From the NCBI RefSeq assembly GCF_035917455.1, contig NZ_CP109078.1:1488001-1552000 (forward strand): 64,000 nucleotides of DNA. Direction: 5' to 3'. The notes beneath the pieces were generated by a model that saw nothing but the letters and a program-made list of their open reading frames with translations, searched no databases and was not told where the DNA came from. Numbering within the stretch: position 1 is the stretch's first letter; every line of letters starts with the position of its first letter. This stretch comes from Micromonospora sp. NBC_01796. GTDB lineage: Bacteria; Actinomycetota; Actinomycetes; Mycobacteriales; Micromonosporaceae. The position numbers were made by a program, and so were the translations under genes. Of this stretch, positions 1 to 8,309 are shown one piece after another.

Positions 1-203
1 GCGCGGCGCTGATGGGCGAGGCCGAACGGCTCGGCCGCAAGCTGGGCCTGGAGGCGCTCCAGGTGACCGTCCGGGGCGGGCTGAACCTGGAACGGTTCTA
101 CGAGCGCTGCGGATACCGCGAGGTCGGCCGGCTGCCCGGCGCGCTGCGACTCGCCCCGGACGACGACCGGGACGAGATCCTGATGTGGCTGCCACTGGTC
201 TGA
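1..203 (+). CDS. GNAT family acetyltransferase, 3' end only
   Basis: Only the last 67 or so codons are present; the reading frame is open from position 3 and the start lies outside the window. The visible part reads NLERFYERCGYREVGR followed by a short beta-rich end. This is typical of the C-terminal half of GCN5-related N-acetyltransferases, where a conserved FY..xGF/Y turn precedes the last strands. The acetyl-CoA binding motif A would be upstream and is not seen, so the substrate cannot be guessed. The apparent internal ATG at 12 should not be taken as the start. Confidence 0.7.
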   Translation, partial: AALMGEAERLGRKLGLEALQVTVRGGLNLERFYERCGYREVGRLPGALRLAPDDDRDEILMWLPLV

Positions 204-323
204 CCGGGCCGAACGCCAGGTCCGATCGCCGCCAGCAGCCGGCGGCACGGGCGCGGAGAGTGGTTCATGGCCCGCGCGGCGACGCGTGGACCAGGTCCCA
301 CCGACTCCGCGAAAGGCCAGACC

Positions 324-959
324 ATGCACGTTGTCCCCGGGCTCAAGGTGCTCTACTTCGGCACCCCCGTGGTGTTGATCAGCTCCCGTAACCCCGACGG
401 CAGCACCAACCTGGCACCGATGTCGTCGGCCTGGTGGCTGGGCCGGTCCGCCATGCTCGGCCTCGGCAACAGCGGACAGACGACGGCGAACCTGCTCCGC
501 GAGCGGGAGTGCGTACTCAACCTGCCGTCGTCGTCGATGGTCGACGCGGTCGACCGGATCGCGCTCACCACCGGCACACCCGTGGTGCCCGAGCACAAGC
601 GCGAGCAGGGGTACCGGTACGAGCCGGACAAGTTCGCCCTGGCCGGGCTGACCGAACAGCCGTCGGAGCTGGTCGCGCCGCCTCGGGTCGCCCAGTGTCC
701 GATCCAGCTCGAATGCCGGGTGATCGAGGCGTACCCCTTCGGCCCCACCCCCGACTGCACCGCGTTCCAGGTTGAGGTGCTCCGCGCCCACGTCGAGGAA
801 AGCCTGGTCATCCCCGGTACGCACCACGTCGACCCGATCGGCTGGGATCCGCTGATCATGAAGTTCTGCGAGTTCTTCGGCGGCGGCGGGAACGTACACC
901 CGTCCCGGCTGGCCGACGGCTGGAACATGCCGCACCAGCTCGCCCGTACCCCTGGCTGA
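324..959 (+). CDS. Flavin reductase-like (FMN-binding split barrel) protein
   Basis: Protein of 211 residues. The N-terminal half (PVVLISSRNPDGSTNLAPMS, then a stretch with GNSGQTTANLLRERECVLNLP) matches the flavin reductase-like FMN-binding fold, in which a backbone around S-x-N-P-D-G and N-L-A-P binds FMN. I chose the ATG at 324 because it begins the conserved region and is preceded by GAAAGG at 311-316. An upstream in-frame ATG at 267 would add 19 unconserved residues. Family members act as flavin reductases or flavoprotein oxidoreductases. The gene stands alone with no monooxygenase partner beside it, so its electron acceptor is unknown. Confidence 0.8.
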   Translation: MHVVPGLKVLYFGTPVVLISSRNPDGSTNLAPMSSAWWLGRSAMLGLGNSGQTTANLLRERECVLNLPSSSMVDAVDRIALTTGTPVVPEHKREQGYRYEPDKFALAGLTEQPSELVAPPRVAQCPIQLECRVIEAYPFGPTPDCTAFQVEVLRAHVEESLVIPGTHHVDPIGWDPLIMKFCEFFGGGGNVHPSRLADGWNMPHQLARTPG

Positions 960-1003
960 GCAGCGGGCGGGGCCGGTCCCACGGCCGCGGAAGGCCGCCA
1001 CGG

Positions 1004-2185
1004 TCAGGTGGCCGGTGCGGGTCGCTCCGGCGGACGACCGTAGGCACGACGGGCGTCGAAGACGGCGACCACCGCCAGCACGAGGGTCGAGGCGGCGGCG
1101 GTCGCCACCGGTGGGAGGTAGAGCGCGGTGCCCGCGACGACGGCCAGCAGGAGGATCGCGACCCATCGTGGCCGGGACACCCGACCGAAGATCACGTATT
1201 CGAACGCGGCACGTCCGGCCAGGAAAAGGGCCGGACCACCAGCGATGCCGGCGGTCCACCCCGGCTCGGGGTCGCCGTCCGGGTGTTCGAGGATGACCGT
1301 GAAACCCACGGCGGTCAGGAGGATGCCGGCCACCATCACCATGTGCGCGTACGAGGACCACTGGCTCAACCGGTGCGGACGCGTGGAAGCCGCGATGGCG
1401 GCACCGAGCTGCTCCCCGGCACGGTAGATGTAGAGCCGCCACATCAACGCGGTGCTGGCGAAGGCGAACACCAGCACCGTCGTACGGTGCAGCGTCAGGC
1501 CCTTCTGCCCGTCGGCGAAGGTCAGCCCCAGGATCAGGATGATCTCCCCGAGCGCGATGACGAGCACCTGCCGGTACCGCTCGGCGAGGTGGCTCTCCTG
1601 GATCGTCATCTCCCAGCCGGGTGCCTCCCCGAGTCCCGGGGCGGGCCACCGCAGGGCGGCCGAGACGTAGTCGATGATCAGCGCCGCCAACCAGAGCACC
1701 GCGCGCAGCCACCCGTGGGCGAACGCTCCCGGAATCCAGAGCAGGGCGGAGCCGGTGAACCAGAAGGCCGCCCGGGTCGACCGCTGCCCGAGCTGGGTGC
1801 CCCACTCGGCGACGATGATGAAGACGTGCCGGGTGAGGTGGATCGTCACGTAGGTGAGGGCGAAGAGCAGCCCGTACCTGGTGAACGCCTGGGGCAGCAC
1901 GATCGCCATCAGCAGGACGCCGAGCATCACGAGGATGACGTAGAGCTGCAGTAGCGGGTGTTGCGGGTCGAACTGGTCGGTCAACCACGCGGTCAGGACC
2001 CAGATCCACCACAGGGCCAGGAGCAGGACGAACGCTCTCAGCGCGCCGCGCCAGGTCAGGTCCTCCACCAGCAGGTGGGTGATCTGGGTGAGCGCGAAGA
2101 CGTACACCAGGTCGTAGAAGAGTTCCAGGAACGCCGGCTGCATCGGGGTGTTGGGGCCGCGCAACAACCTCACACCGGTGCTCAC
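1004..2185 (-). CDS. ltrA: Low-temperature requirement protein A (LtrA) family membrane protein
   Basis: Protein of 393 residues from a GTG start. It opens with the family hallmark, FLELFYDLVYVFALTQITH, and continues with about ten hydrophobic segments, so it is an integral membrane protein. LtrA was named in Listeria for growth at low temperature, but its biochemical role is unknown. The conserved EALGEII/ALGEIILILG-type segment is present in the middle (ALGEIILILGLTFADG). It is divergent from the serine hydrolase at 2339 across a gap of about 150 bp, which must carry both promoters. The stop is followed closely by the convergent flavin reductase-like gene. Confidence 0.85.
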   Translation of the reverse strand: MSTGVRLLRGPNTPMQPAFLELFYDLVYVFALTQITHLLVEDLTWRGALRAFVLLLALWWIWVLTAWLTDQFDPQHPLLQLYVILVMLGVLLMAIVLPQAFTRYGLLFALTYVTIHLTRHVFIIVAEWGTQLGQRSTRAAFWFTGSALLWIPGAFAHGWLRAVLWLAALIIDYVSAALRWPAPGLGEAPGWEMTIQESHLAERYRQVLVIALGEIILILGLTFADGQKGLTLHRTTVLVFAFASTALMWRLYIYRAGEQLGAAIAASTRPHRLSQWSSYAHMVMVAGILLTAVGFTVILEHPDGDPEPGWTAGIAGGPALFLAGRAAFEYVIFGRVSRPRWVAILLLAVVAGTALYLPPVATAAASTLVLAVVAVFDARRAYGRPPERPAPAT

Positions 2186-2338
2186 GATTCATTCTCACGT
2201 TTCGTCCCCGGGCGGGTGACGTTATGAACGGATCGCCAGCTCAGCCGGACTCACGAACGGGACAGTCGACGCAGTCGGCCCATAAGAGTTGCAAAGCGCT
2301 ACTACGGTCGGTCCCGGATCGTCCATCCGGGAGGAAAC

Positions 2339-3586
2339 ATGCGCAAACCACCACCACGCAGGCTGTTCTCGTTCTGGTTCGGCTCACTGGCCTCGGCCGT
2401 ACTGGTCGTCGGGCTGGCGGGTCCCGCCGCGGCGGCCCGACCCGCACCCACCGAACGTCCGGGGCCCGGCAGCCTGCCGGTCGCGGCGCTCGACACGGCG
2501 CTCGCCGGGATCCACACCGCCGGCATGATCGGTGTCTTCGCCGAGGTCCGCGACGGCCGGGCCACCTGGCGCGGCGCCAGCGGCATCGCGGACATCAACA
2601 CCGGCCGACCGGTACGCCCCGACTACCGTCACCGGGTCGGCAGCGTCACCAAGACCTTCGTCGCCGCCACCGTCCTGCAACTCGTCGGTGAGGGCAGGAT
2701 CTCGCTCGACGCGCCGGTCCGGCGCTACCTGCCCGGCCTGATGCCGGACGACACCGTGACCGTACGGATGCTGCTCGGCCACCGCAGCGGGATCGGCACC
2801 TACGACCAGGTCCTGTTCGCCACACCGGAGCTGGTCGAGGAGCACCGGAACACCACGTTCAGGCCCCGCGAGCTGGCCCGGGTCGGGCTGGGCATGCCGG
2901 CGACGAACCCGCCCGGCGCGGCCTTCTCGTACTCGAACACCAACTACATCCTGGCCGGGTTGATCGTGGAGCAGGTCACCGGTCGCCCCGCCGCCGAGGA
3001 GGTCAGCCGCCGGATCCTGCGCCCCCTGGGCCTGCGCGACACCTACTTCCCCGGCACCGACCCGCGCATCACCGGCCCGCACAGCCGGGGCTACGTGCCC
3101 TGGTACGAGGGTGAGCTGCGGGACTTCACCGTCTACAACATGTCCTGGGGGTACACGGCCGGTGAGCTTATCTCGACCACCGCCGACCTGGACACCTTCT
3201 ACCGCGCGCTGCTCGGCGGCCGACTGCTGCGCCCCGCCCAACAGGCCGACCTGGTGCGCTTCCTGCCGACCGGGACCGGGGTGGGCTACGGGCTCGGCCT
3301 GTTGTCGCTCCCGCTGGCCTGCGGTGACGCGTACGGGCACGACGGCCAGGTGTTCGGCTACACCACGCTCTCGCTGCACTCCCCCGACGGCAGACGACAG
3401 GTGAGCGTGGCGCAGAACGCCAGCCACTACCAGTACGCCGGAGACCCGATCAGCGCGGCGCTCTTCCAGTTCCTCGACACGGCCCTCTGCGGTCCACAGA
3501 GCACCGACGCCGCCCGTACCGCCACGGCCCGGACCTTGCCCCTCACCCCGGCACCGGGACTCCTGCCGCCCACCCGGCTCTCCTAG
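2339..3586 (+). CDS. Secreted serine hydrolase, class C beta-lactamase / DD-peptidase fold
   Basis: Protein of 415 residues. Residues 1-34 form a signal peptide: basic start MRKPPPRR, a hydrophobic core and an AAA end. The penicillin-binding fold motifs are all visible: SVTK with Ser102 and Lys105 (the nucleophile and its general base), YSNTNY (the YxN motif) around residue 200, and GHDG (the HxG motif) around residue 336. Such proteins include R61-type D-alanyl-D-alanine carboxypeptidases, esterases and class C beta-lactamases. The sequence does not decide between them; D,D-carboxypeptidase is the usual annotation. The start is the ATG after GGGAGGAAAC. It ends in a short Thr/Pro-rich tail and is convergent with the methyltransferase at 3669. 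Confidence 0.85.
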   Translation: MRKPPPRRLFSFWFGSLASAVLVVGLAGPAAAARPAPTERPGPGSLPVAALDTALAGIHTAGMIGVFAEVRDGRATWRGASGIADINTGRPVRPDYRHRVGSVTKTFVAATVLQLVGEGRISLDAPVRRYLPGLMPDDTVTVRMLLGHRSGIGTYDQVLFATPELVEEHRNTTFRPRELARVGLGMPATNPPGAAFSYSNTNYILAGLIVEQVTGRPAAEEVSRRILRPLGLRDTYFPGTDPRITGPHSRGYVPWYEGELRDFTVYNMSWGYTAGELISTTADLDTFYRALLGGRLLRPAQQADLVRFLPTGTGVGYGLGLLSLPLACGDAYGHDGQVFGYTTLSLHSPDGRRQVSVAQNASHYQYAGDPISAALFQFLDTALCGPQSTDAARTATARTLPLTPAPGLLPPTRLS

Positions 3587-3601
3587 TCCTGTCCCTCCCG
3601 C

Positions 3602-3648
3602 CGATCCAGGGCAGGTTGTCGTCAACAGGCGCTGCCTGCCCTGGATCG
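3602..3648. terminator. Perfect 14-bp hairpin between convergent genes
   Basis: CGATCCAGGGCAGG at 3602-3615 is repeated as its reverse complement at 3635-3648 with a 19-nt loop. It lies between the stops of the serine hydrolase (3586) and the methyltransferase (3669), so it could end transcription in both directions. There is no T tract. The arm start TCGATCCAGGG recurs near 57.68 kb. Confidence 0.6.
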
Positions 3649-3668
3649 CTGGCGGGGTGGGGTCAGGT

Positions 3669-4331
3669 TCAGTCCGATTTGCGGGCTAACAGAAATGCCG
3701 CCTGCTTTCTGGGCTGCACCTGGGTCGGCTCCCAGACCGTCGTGAGGACAACCTGGAATCCGGCCTCGGTCAGCATCTCCGTGACGGCTTCCGGGCGACG
3801 GTAGTAGAGGACCAGGTCGACGTCGTAGCCCCACGCCTCGGCGAAGTGCTTCGGAGCGTCGCCCATCTGGAACAACAGCATCAGCGGTGCTCCCGGGACC
3901 AGCACCCGGTGGAACTCGGCCAGCACGCCCGGCAACTCCTGGTCGGGGATGTGGATGGTCGAGTACCAGGCGTTGAGGCCGGACAGGCTCCGGTCGGGGT
4001 GGTCGAGCCCGGTCATCGAGCCGACCTCGAACCGCAGCTCCGGATAGTTGGCCCGGGCCTGTTCCACCATGCCGGGCGACAGGTCGACCCCGAACACGTC
4101 GAGCCCCTGCTCGCGCAGGAACGCCGTCACGTGCCCCGGCCCGCACCCCACGTCGGCGGTCGGCCCGGACGCCACCTCACCGGCCCGGCCGGACGCCAGC
4201 TCGGCGAAGAGCGTCAGCTGGCTCCGCAGCACCGGCTGCCCAGCCAGCTCGTCGGCGAAGCGGGCCGAATACCCCTGGGCCACGAAGTCGTACGAGGAAC
4301 GGGTCGGATCGAGGAAGGCCAGATCGCTCAT
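3669..4331 (-). CDS. Class I SAM-dependent methyltransferase (type 11)
   Basis: Protein of 220 residues. The SAM-binding motif I is clear (DVGCGPGHVTAFL, about residues 60-72), followed by the acidic residue at the end of strand 2 (VFGVDLSPGMVEQAR) and the later motif GSMTGLDHPDRSLSG. This is the Methyltransf_11/25 fold. I start it at the ATG at 4331 (MSDLAFLDPTRSSYDF); an upstream ATG at 4463 would add 44 residues without family similarity. The acceptor substrate cannot be told. It is followed by a hairpin and then a convergent serine hydrolase. Confidence 0.8.
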   Translation of the reverse strand: MSDLAFLDPTRSSYDFVAQGYSARFADELAGQPVLRSQLTLFAELASGRAGEVASGPTADVGCGPGHVTAFLREQGLDVFGVDLSPGMVEQARANYPELRFEVGSMTGLDHPDRSLSGLNAWYSTIHIPDQELPGVLAEFHRVLVPGAPLMLLFQMGDAPKHFAEAWGYDVDLVLYYRRPEAVTEMLTEAGFQVVLTTVWEPTQVQPRKQAAFLLARKSD

Positions 4332-4408
4332 GACCCGAAACCTATCGGCCCCCTCCCTCCCCCCGAAGACCCCTGGGACAGAGCGCCCACCGCTCGACTT
4401 CGCGGAAA

Positions 4409-4467
4409 ATCCATGATGCGAAGAGTTCGGCTCGCCATAGCCGGCCAAACTCTCGGGGATCATGGAT
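4409..4467. repeat. Imperfect inverted repeat upstream of methyltransferase
   Basis: ATCCATGAT at 4409-4417 is mirrored by ATCATGGAT at 4459-4467. The inner flanks are also roughly complementary (GAAGAGTT against AAACTCTC). It lies between the expansin stop (4489) and the methyltransferase start (4331), both on the minus strand, so it may terminate the expansin transcript. The GATCATG core resembles the repeat at 32581-32638. Confidence 0.4.
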
Positions 4468-4488
4468 GACCGACGGGTTGGGGCGGGG

Positions 4489-5463
4489 TCAGCAGCGGGA
4501 GGCGTTGGCAGGGTCGGGGCCGGCTAGGGCTTCGAGGGTTGCTGCCGGGCTGGTCGGGGCCGCCGGGGTGGGTGACGGCGAGGCCGGGGTGGGCGCGGTC
4601 GGGGTGGCGCTCACGGTCGGGGCCGGTGGGGCCGAGGGCGAGGAGCCGGGCGTACGGGCTGCGCTGGGCGGCGTACCAGCACCGGAGAGCGAGACCGTGC
4701 TGCGTTGGAGCTGCTCCGGGGCCATCCGGATGTTGGTGGCGGTCGTCTGGTGCCCGTACACGTCGGTGACCCTGATGCTGTACGGCCCGGCGCCCATTCC
4801 ACCGTCGATGATCCAGTAGTTGTAGTCCTGGCGGGCCGCCGCGCGGAACCCGCCGGTGGTTCCCTTCGCCTCGACCGAGCGGAGCGGGTTGCCGTGGTTG
4901 CCCACCTGCACCGCGAACCACCACTGGGAGGCGCCGTCCTTCATCCGGAAGGTGAGCCCTCCGTTGACCGGTGGGTCGACCACCGCCCGGTACGTCACCG
5001 GCACCACGCCCTGCGCCCGGTCGCCGATCCGGTCGAACGCCTCCTCGGAGAGGTCGATGTGACCGGGTGCGCAACCGGCGCACTGGTCCATGACCACCAC
5101 CCGGACCTTGCCCTTCGGACCGGTCACGTCGAGGTAGCCGCCGCAGGCCGCCGCCTTGGCGTACTCCGACGGGCCGAGTGCGACGTAGAGCCGGTCGGCC
5201 GGGACGCTCGGGAAGGAGCAGTTGCCGCCGGACCGGCCCGCGTCGTAGAAGCTGGCCTTTCCCTTGTGGACGGTGCTGCCGGTCGGTGGCGCAGCGCAGG
5301 CCGGGGAGGCGCCGGAGCGTACGGCGAGGGTGATGCCGAGTACGGCGGCGAGTACGGCGACACCTGCACCGGTCAACCAGGGCCCGATCCGTCGATTCGA
5401 CCGGCGTGTGCCGGTGTCGTCGGCCGGGGTGCCGTTCTCTGAGGCCGTGCCGGGTGCAGTCAC
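4489..5463 (-). CDS. Bacterial expansin-like protein (EXLX family) with Pro-rich tail
   Basis: Protein of 324 residues from a GTG start. A single hydrophobic segment at about residues 30-50 is a signal anchor or signal peptide. The next part is a double-psi beta-barrel (HKGKASFYDAGRSGGNCSF to GHIDLSEEAFDRIG), the RlpA/GH45-like D1 domain. It contains the family's conserved aspartate in HIDLS. A second beta domain follows (D2/CBM63-like; WWFAVQVGNHGNPLRSVEAK). The last 75 residues are Pro/Ser/Thr/Ala-rich, as in a linker or wall-spanning tail. Bacterial expansins loosen plant cell walls without hydrolysis and bind cellulose. Together with the GH12 enzyme at 38.8 kb this points to contact with plant material. 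Confidence 0.8.
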   Translation of the reverse strand: MTAPGTASENGTPADDTGTRRSNRRIGPWLTGAGVAVLAAVLGITLAVRSGASPACAAPPTGSTVHKGKASFYDAGRSGGNCSFPSVPADRLYVALGPSEYAKAAACGGYLDVTGPKGKVRVVVMDQCAGCAPGHIDLSEEAFDRIGDRAQGVVPVTYRAVVDPPVNGGLTFRMKDGASQWWFAVQVGNHGNPLRSVEAKGTTGGFRAAARQDYNYWIIDGGMGAGPYSIRVTDVYGHQTTATNIRMAPEQLQRSTVSLSGAGTPPSAARTPGSSPSAPPAPTVSATPTAPTPASPSPTPAAPTSPAATLEALAGPDPANASRC

Positions 5464-5527
5464 GGCGTCCGATGTTGCCGCACCGCCCCCACCCGCGCAA
5501 CAGCCCGTGCCGGACGCGCCCGACCGG

Positions 5528-6373
5528 TCAGCCGAGCACCTCCACGGTGTCGCCCACGGTGACCGTGCGGTCCCCGCCGGAGGATCCGCCCGCAGTGGCC
5601 TCCACCGTCATCTGGAGGCCGAAGAGGAGCTTCTGGCCGATGTTCCGCCGTCTGGCGAGCATCCGTAGCGGTTCCTGCCCCCGCTCCCCGGTCTCCTGGT
5701 CGATGGTCGCGACCAGGCAGCGGCCACACTCGGCGGCGCCGTGGAAGATCGCCCCGCCGATCCGGATCCGCCGGCCGACCCATTCCCCCTCGGCCCAGGG
5801 CGCGGCACCGCTGATCACCAGGTTGGGACGGAACCTGCTCAGCGGCAGCGGCCCCTCGACGCTGCCCGACTCCGCCAGCCAGTCGTTGAACGCGTCCAGT
5901 GACGCGGTGTTGACCAGCAGCAGCGGAGTGCCGTCGGCGAAGCTCACCTCGGCCCCGGAACCGGGCGAAACCGACCAGGGAACGAGGTTGCGGGCCGGAT
6001 CACCGAGCCAGACCAGCCGGACCGCGCGTCCCAACAGCCGGTAGAGCCAGTCGTCGGCCTCGGCACCGGCGGCGCGTACGGGCGAGGGCGGCCGACCCCG
6101 GAAGACCCGGACCTCGATCGCCTCGCCGCCGGATGGTTCGGCCAGGTCGAGCGCGGCCAGCCCCGGTGCGGACAGGGTCAGCCCACCGGGCCGGGACACC
6201 GCCCGCAGCGTCACCAGTTCCCGGTGCTGGCGCTGGGTGAGGCCGATCCCGTGTTCGTCCACGACGAGCCAGCGCCGGTCGCCGTCCAGGCCCCACGGCT
6301 CGACCCGGGCCGTGTCGCGGTCCATCCGTCGGCAGCCCTTCACCGGGTACGTGTGAATCGAGACCACTCGCAT
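5528..6373 (-). CDS. MOSC domain-containing protein
   Basis: Protein of 281 residues. It has the two-part MOSC layout: an N-terminal beta-barrel domain starting MRVVSIHTYPVKGCRRMD, then the MOSC domain with LSRFRPNLVISG and the cysteine motif AAECGRCLVATID. MOSC proteins are related to the C-terminal domain of molybdenum-cofactor sulfurase and to mARC/YcbX molybdenum enzymes that reduce N-hydroxylated compounds. The frame stays open upstream to 7129, but that part is the antisense of the neighbouring methyltransferase. The ATG at 6373 begins the conserved sequence. Its natural substrate is unknown. Confidence 0.85.
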   Translation of the reverse strand: MRVVSIHTYPVKGCRRMDRDTARVEPWGLDGDRRWLVVDEHGIGLTQRQHRELVTLRAVSRPGGLTLSAPGLAALDLAEPSGGEAIEVRVFRGRPPSPVRAAGAEADDWLYRLLGRAVRLVWLGDPARNLVPWSVSPGSGAEVSFADGTPLLLVNTASLDAFNDWLAESGSVEGPLPLSRFRPNLVISGAAPWAEGEWVGRRIRIGGAIFHGAAECGRCLVATIDQETGERGQEPLRMLARRRNIGQKLLFGLQMTVEATAGGSSGGDRTVTVGDTVEVLG

Positions 6374-6417
6374 CCGGCCAGGATCGCACGCCGTCGGGGA
6401 CCGCCGGGTGCCTCGGA

Positions 6418-7347
6418 CTACCAGGCGACTCCGATGCCGTCGCCGGGGAACCAGTGCCGGGCCGGTGTCTCCCGGTAGGCGAGGAACCGGCGGCCGGTGC
6501 GCTCGGCGTGCTCGGCGAGCACGTTGGTGACCGTGACGTTGTCGGTGAGCAGCATCGCCTCGGCCGCCAGTTTCGGCTCGACCGCCTCGAACTCGTTGCG
6601 CTCGTGACCGGCGCTGTGGTCGCTGTCGTGCAGGAACAGGTCGACCGGCCGGTCCAACTCCCGGATCGAGGCGATCGAGTCGCCGATAACCAGGTCGACC
6701 ACCTCGGACCAGGGTTCGACCCGGGCCAGGTAACCGGCCTCGGGGTTGATGTCCAGCGAGGTGACCCGGCCGGGATGTCCCTCGGCGGCGTTGCGCAGCA
6801 GGGCGGAGGCGAGTACGCAGGTGCCGAGCCCCTTGTCCACCCCGGTCTCGACGACGTGTGCCGGTCGGGTCGCGCGGACGATCGCGTACCAGCCGATCCG
6901 GCGGGCGTAGCGGACGTGCCGGTCGGCCAGTCCCCGGCGCGCCGAGGCGGCCGTGGTCCGCTCGATGTGCTGCCGGAGCGCGGCGTCGGATTCGATCTCG
7001 GCCAGGTAGTCCCGGATCTGCTTGACCGGGGTGTCGGTGATGACGCTGACGAACCAGGCGAGGTGGTCGCGGCTGAGTCGGGTCAGGTCGTACGTGTAGT
7101 TGTGGTGTTCGCGCGAGGTGAGCAGCCACCGGGCGGAGACACCGAGCACCCGGGCGTCGTGCCGGGCCACCCGGAGCAACCGTTTCGGAAAGGCCGCCAC
7201 GGGGGCGAGCGGAGTACGAGCGATGGTGCGCCGGAGTCTGGTCCCATCCACGATGTTGGTTGTATCACGTTGCGGGTGGCCCGTTGGGACATACCCGTCC
7301 ATCTCTGTTCGGCCGAGCCTCATTGCCAGGTGAATGATTTCATGCAT
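6418..7347 (-). CDS. SAM-dependent methyltransferase, Methyltransf_24-like
   Basis: Protein of 309 residues. Motif I is present as VVETGVDKGLGTCVLASAL near the middle, followed by VTSLDINPEAG and the late DLFLHDSDHS motif. This D-x-DH pattern is typical of O-methyltransferase-like Methyltransf_24 proteins. The ATG at 7347 is preceded by CGGGAG at good spacing; the longer reading from 7434 would run into the divergent regulator. The start is only about 11 bp from the start of the RpiR regulator at 7359, so promoter elements must lie inside one or both coding regions. Substrate unknown. Confidence 0.75.
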   Translation of the reverse strand: MHEIIHLAMRLGRTEMDGYVPTGHPQRDTTNIVDGTRLRRTIARTPLAPVAAFPKRLLRVARHDARVLGVSARWLLTSREHHNYTYDLTRLSRDHLAWFVSVITDTPVKQIRDYLAEIESDAALRQHIERTTAASARRGLADRHVRYARRIGWYAIVRATRPAHVVETGVDKGLGTCVLASALLRNAAEGHPGRVTSLDINPEAGYLARVEPWSEVVDLVIGDSIASIRELDRPVDLFLHDSDHSAGHERNEFEAVEPKLAAEAMLLTDNVTVTNVLAEHAERTGRRFLAYRETPARHWFPGDGIGVAW

Positions 7348-7358
7348 AGAGTGCTCCC

Positions 7359-8273
7359 GTGAATGACGATTCACTTGTCCGAGATGCGGTAATGGTCGCT
7401 GTACCCGAGCCGGGTCCCGGTGCTGTCGCGACACCCCCGACGGACCAGGTCCTCGACCTGTTCCACGGCATCCGGCTGACCCCGACGCAACGGCGGATCG
7501 CGCACAGCCTGGTCCAGCACGCCGCCTCGGCCGCGTACCTGTCGGCGGCCGAGATCGCCGAACTCGCCCAGGTCAGCCAGCCCTCGGTCACCCGGTTCGC
7601 GATCGCCCTCGGCTACGACGGCTACCCCGCCCTGCGCCGCCGGCTGCGCCAGATCACCGCCGTCGAGCGGGGCCGCCCGGCCTCCGACGTACCGGCCGGC
7701 AACGAACTGCAACGGGCGGTCAGCGCCGAGGTGGAGAACCTGCACCGGCTCGCCGAACAGCTCACCGACCCGGACAAGGTCACCACCGCCGGGGCACTGC
7801 TCGCCAACAGCCGCCCGCTGCCGGTGCTCGGGCTGCGCGCCGCCGCCCCGCTCGCCGCGTACTTCGCGTACTTCGCCGCCAAGGTGCACCCGGACGTACG
7901 CGTACTCGACACCGGGGGGAGCCTGCTCGCCGACCGGCTCGACCAGGCCCGTACGGCCGGCGCGACCGCACTGCTCGCCATCGTGCTGCCGCGCTACCCG
8001 CGCGAGTCCCTCGACGCGCTCCGCGAGGCGCGGCACGCCGGTCTCTCCATCGTGGTGATCACCGACTCGGCGGTCAGCCCGGCCGCCGAGTACGCCGACA
8101 TCGTCCTGCCCGCCGCCGTCGGCGCCCAACTCGTGTTCGACCTGCACACCGCCCCGATGACCCTGGCCATGGTGCTGCTCCAGGCGATCTGCGACGCCGC
8201 ACCCAGCCACACCCAGCGCCGGTTGGAGGAGTTCGAACAGTCCGCCGCCCGCCGCCAGGTGTTCCTCACCTGA
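7359..8273 (+). CDS. MurR/RpiR-type regulator (HTH + SIS domain) heading the hut operon
   Basis: Protein of 304 residues from a GTG start; an ATG at 7392 is an alternative. The N-terminal RpiR helix-turn-helix spans about residues 28-105 (LTPTQRRIAHSLVQHAA, then LAQVSQPSVTRFAIALGYDG). A SIS domain covers about residues 140-285 (RPLPVLGLRAAAPLAAYFA, then SIVVITDSAVSPAAEYADI). SIS domains normally bind phosphosugars or similar ligands. It lies 36 bp upstream of hutU on the same strand, so it most likely controls histidine use. That assignment is from position only. The ligand may be a pathway intermediate, but nothing in the sequence shows which. Confidence 0.8.
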   Translation: MNDDSLVRDAVMVAVPEPGPGAVATPPTDQVLDLFHGIRLTPTQRRIAHSLVQHAASAAYLSAAEIAELAQVSQPSVTRFAIALGYDGYPALRRRLRQITAVERGRPASDVPAGNELQRAVSAEVENLHRLAEQLTDPDKVTTAGALLANSRPLPVLGLRAAAPLAAYFAYFAAKVHPDVRVLDTGGSLLADRLDQARTAGATALLAIVLPRYPRESLDALREARHAGLSIVVITDSAVSPAAEYADIVLPAAVGAQLVFDLHTAPMTLAMVLLQAICDAAPSHTQRRLEEFEQSAARRQVFLT

Positions 8274-8309
8274 GTCCGCACTCCCCCACCGTTGCGCCAG
8301 GAGACCCCG

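Noticed and set aside
6374-7129. N-terminal extension of the MOSC gene up to 7129
   Set aside because: It overlaps the neighbouring methyltransferase out of frame and lacks family similarity; the ATG at 6373 starts the conserved part.
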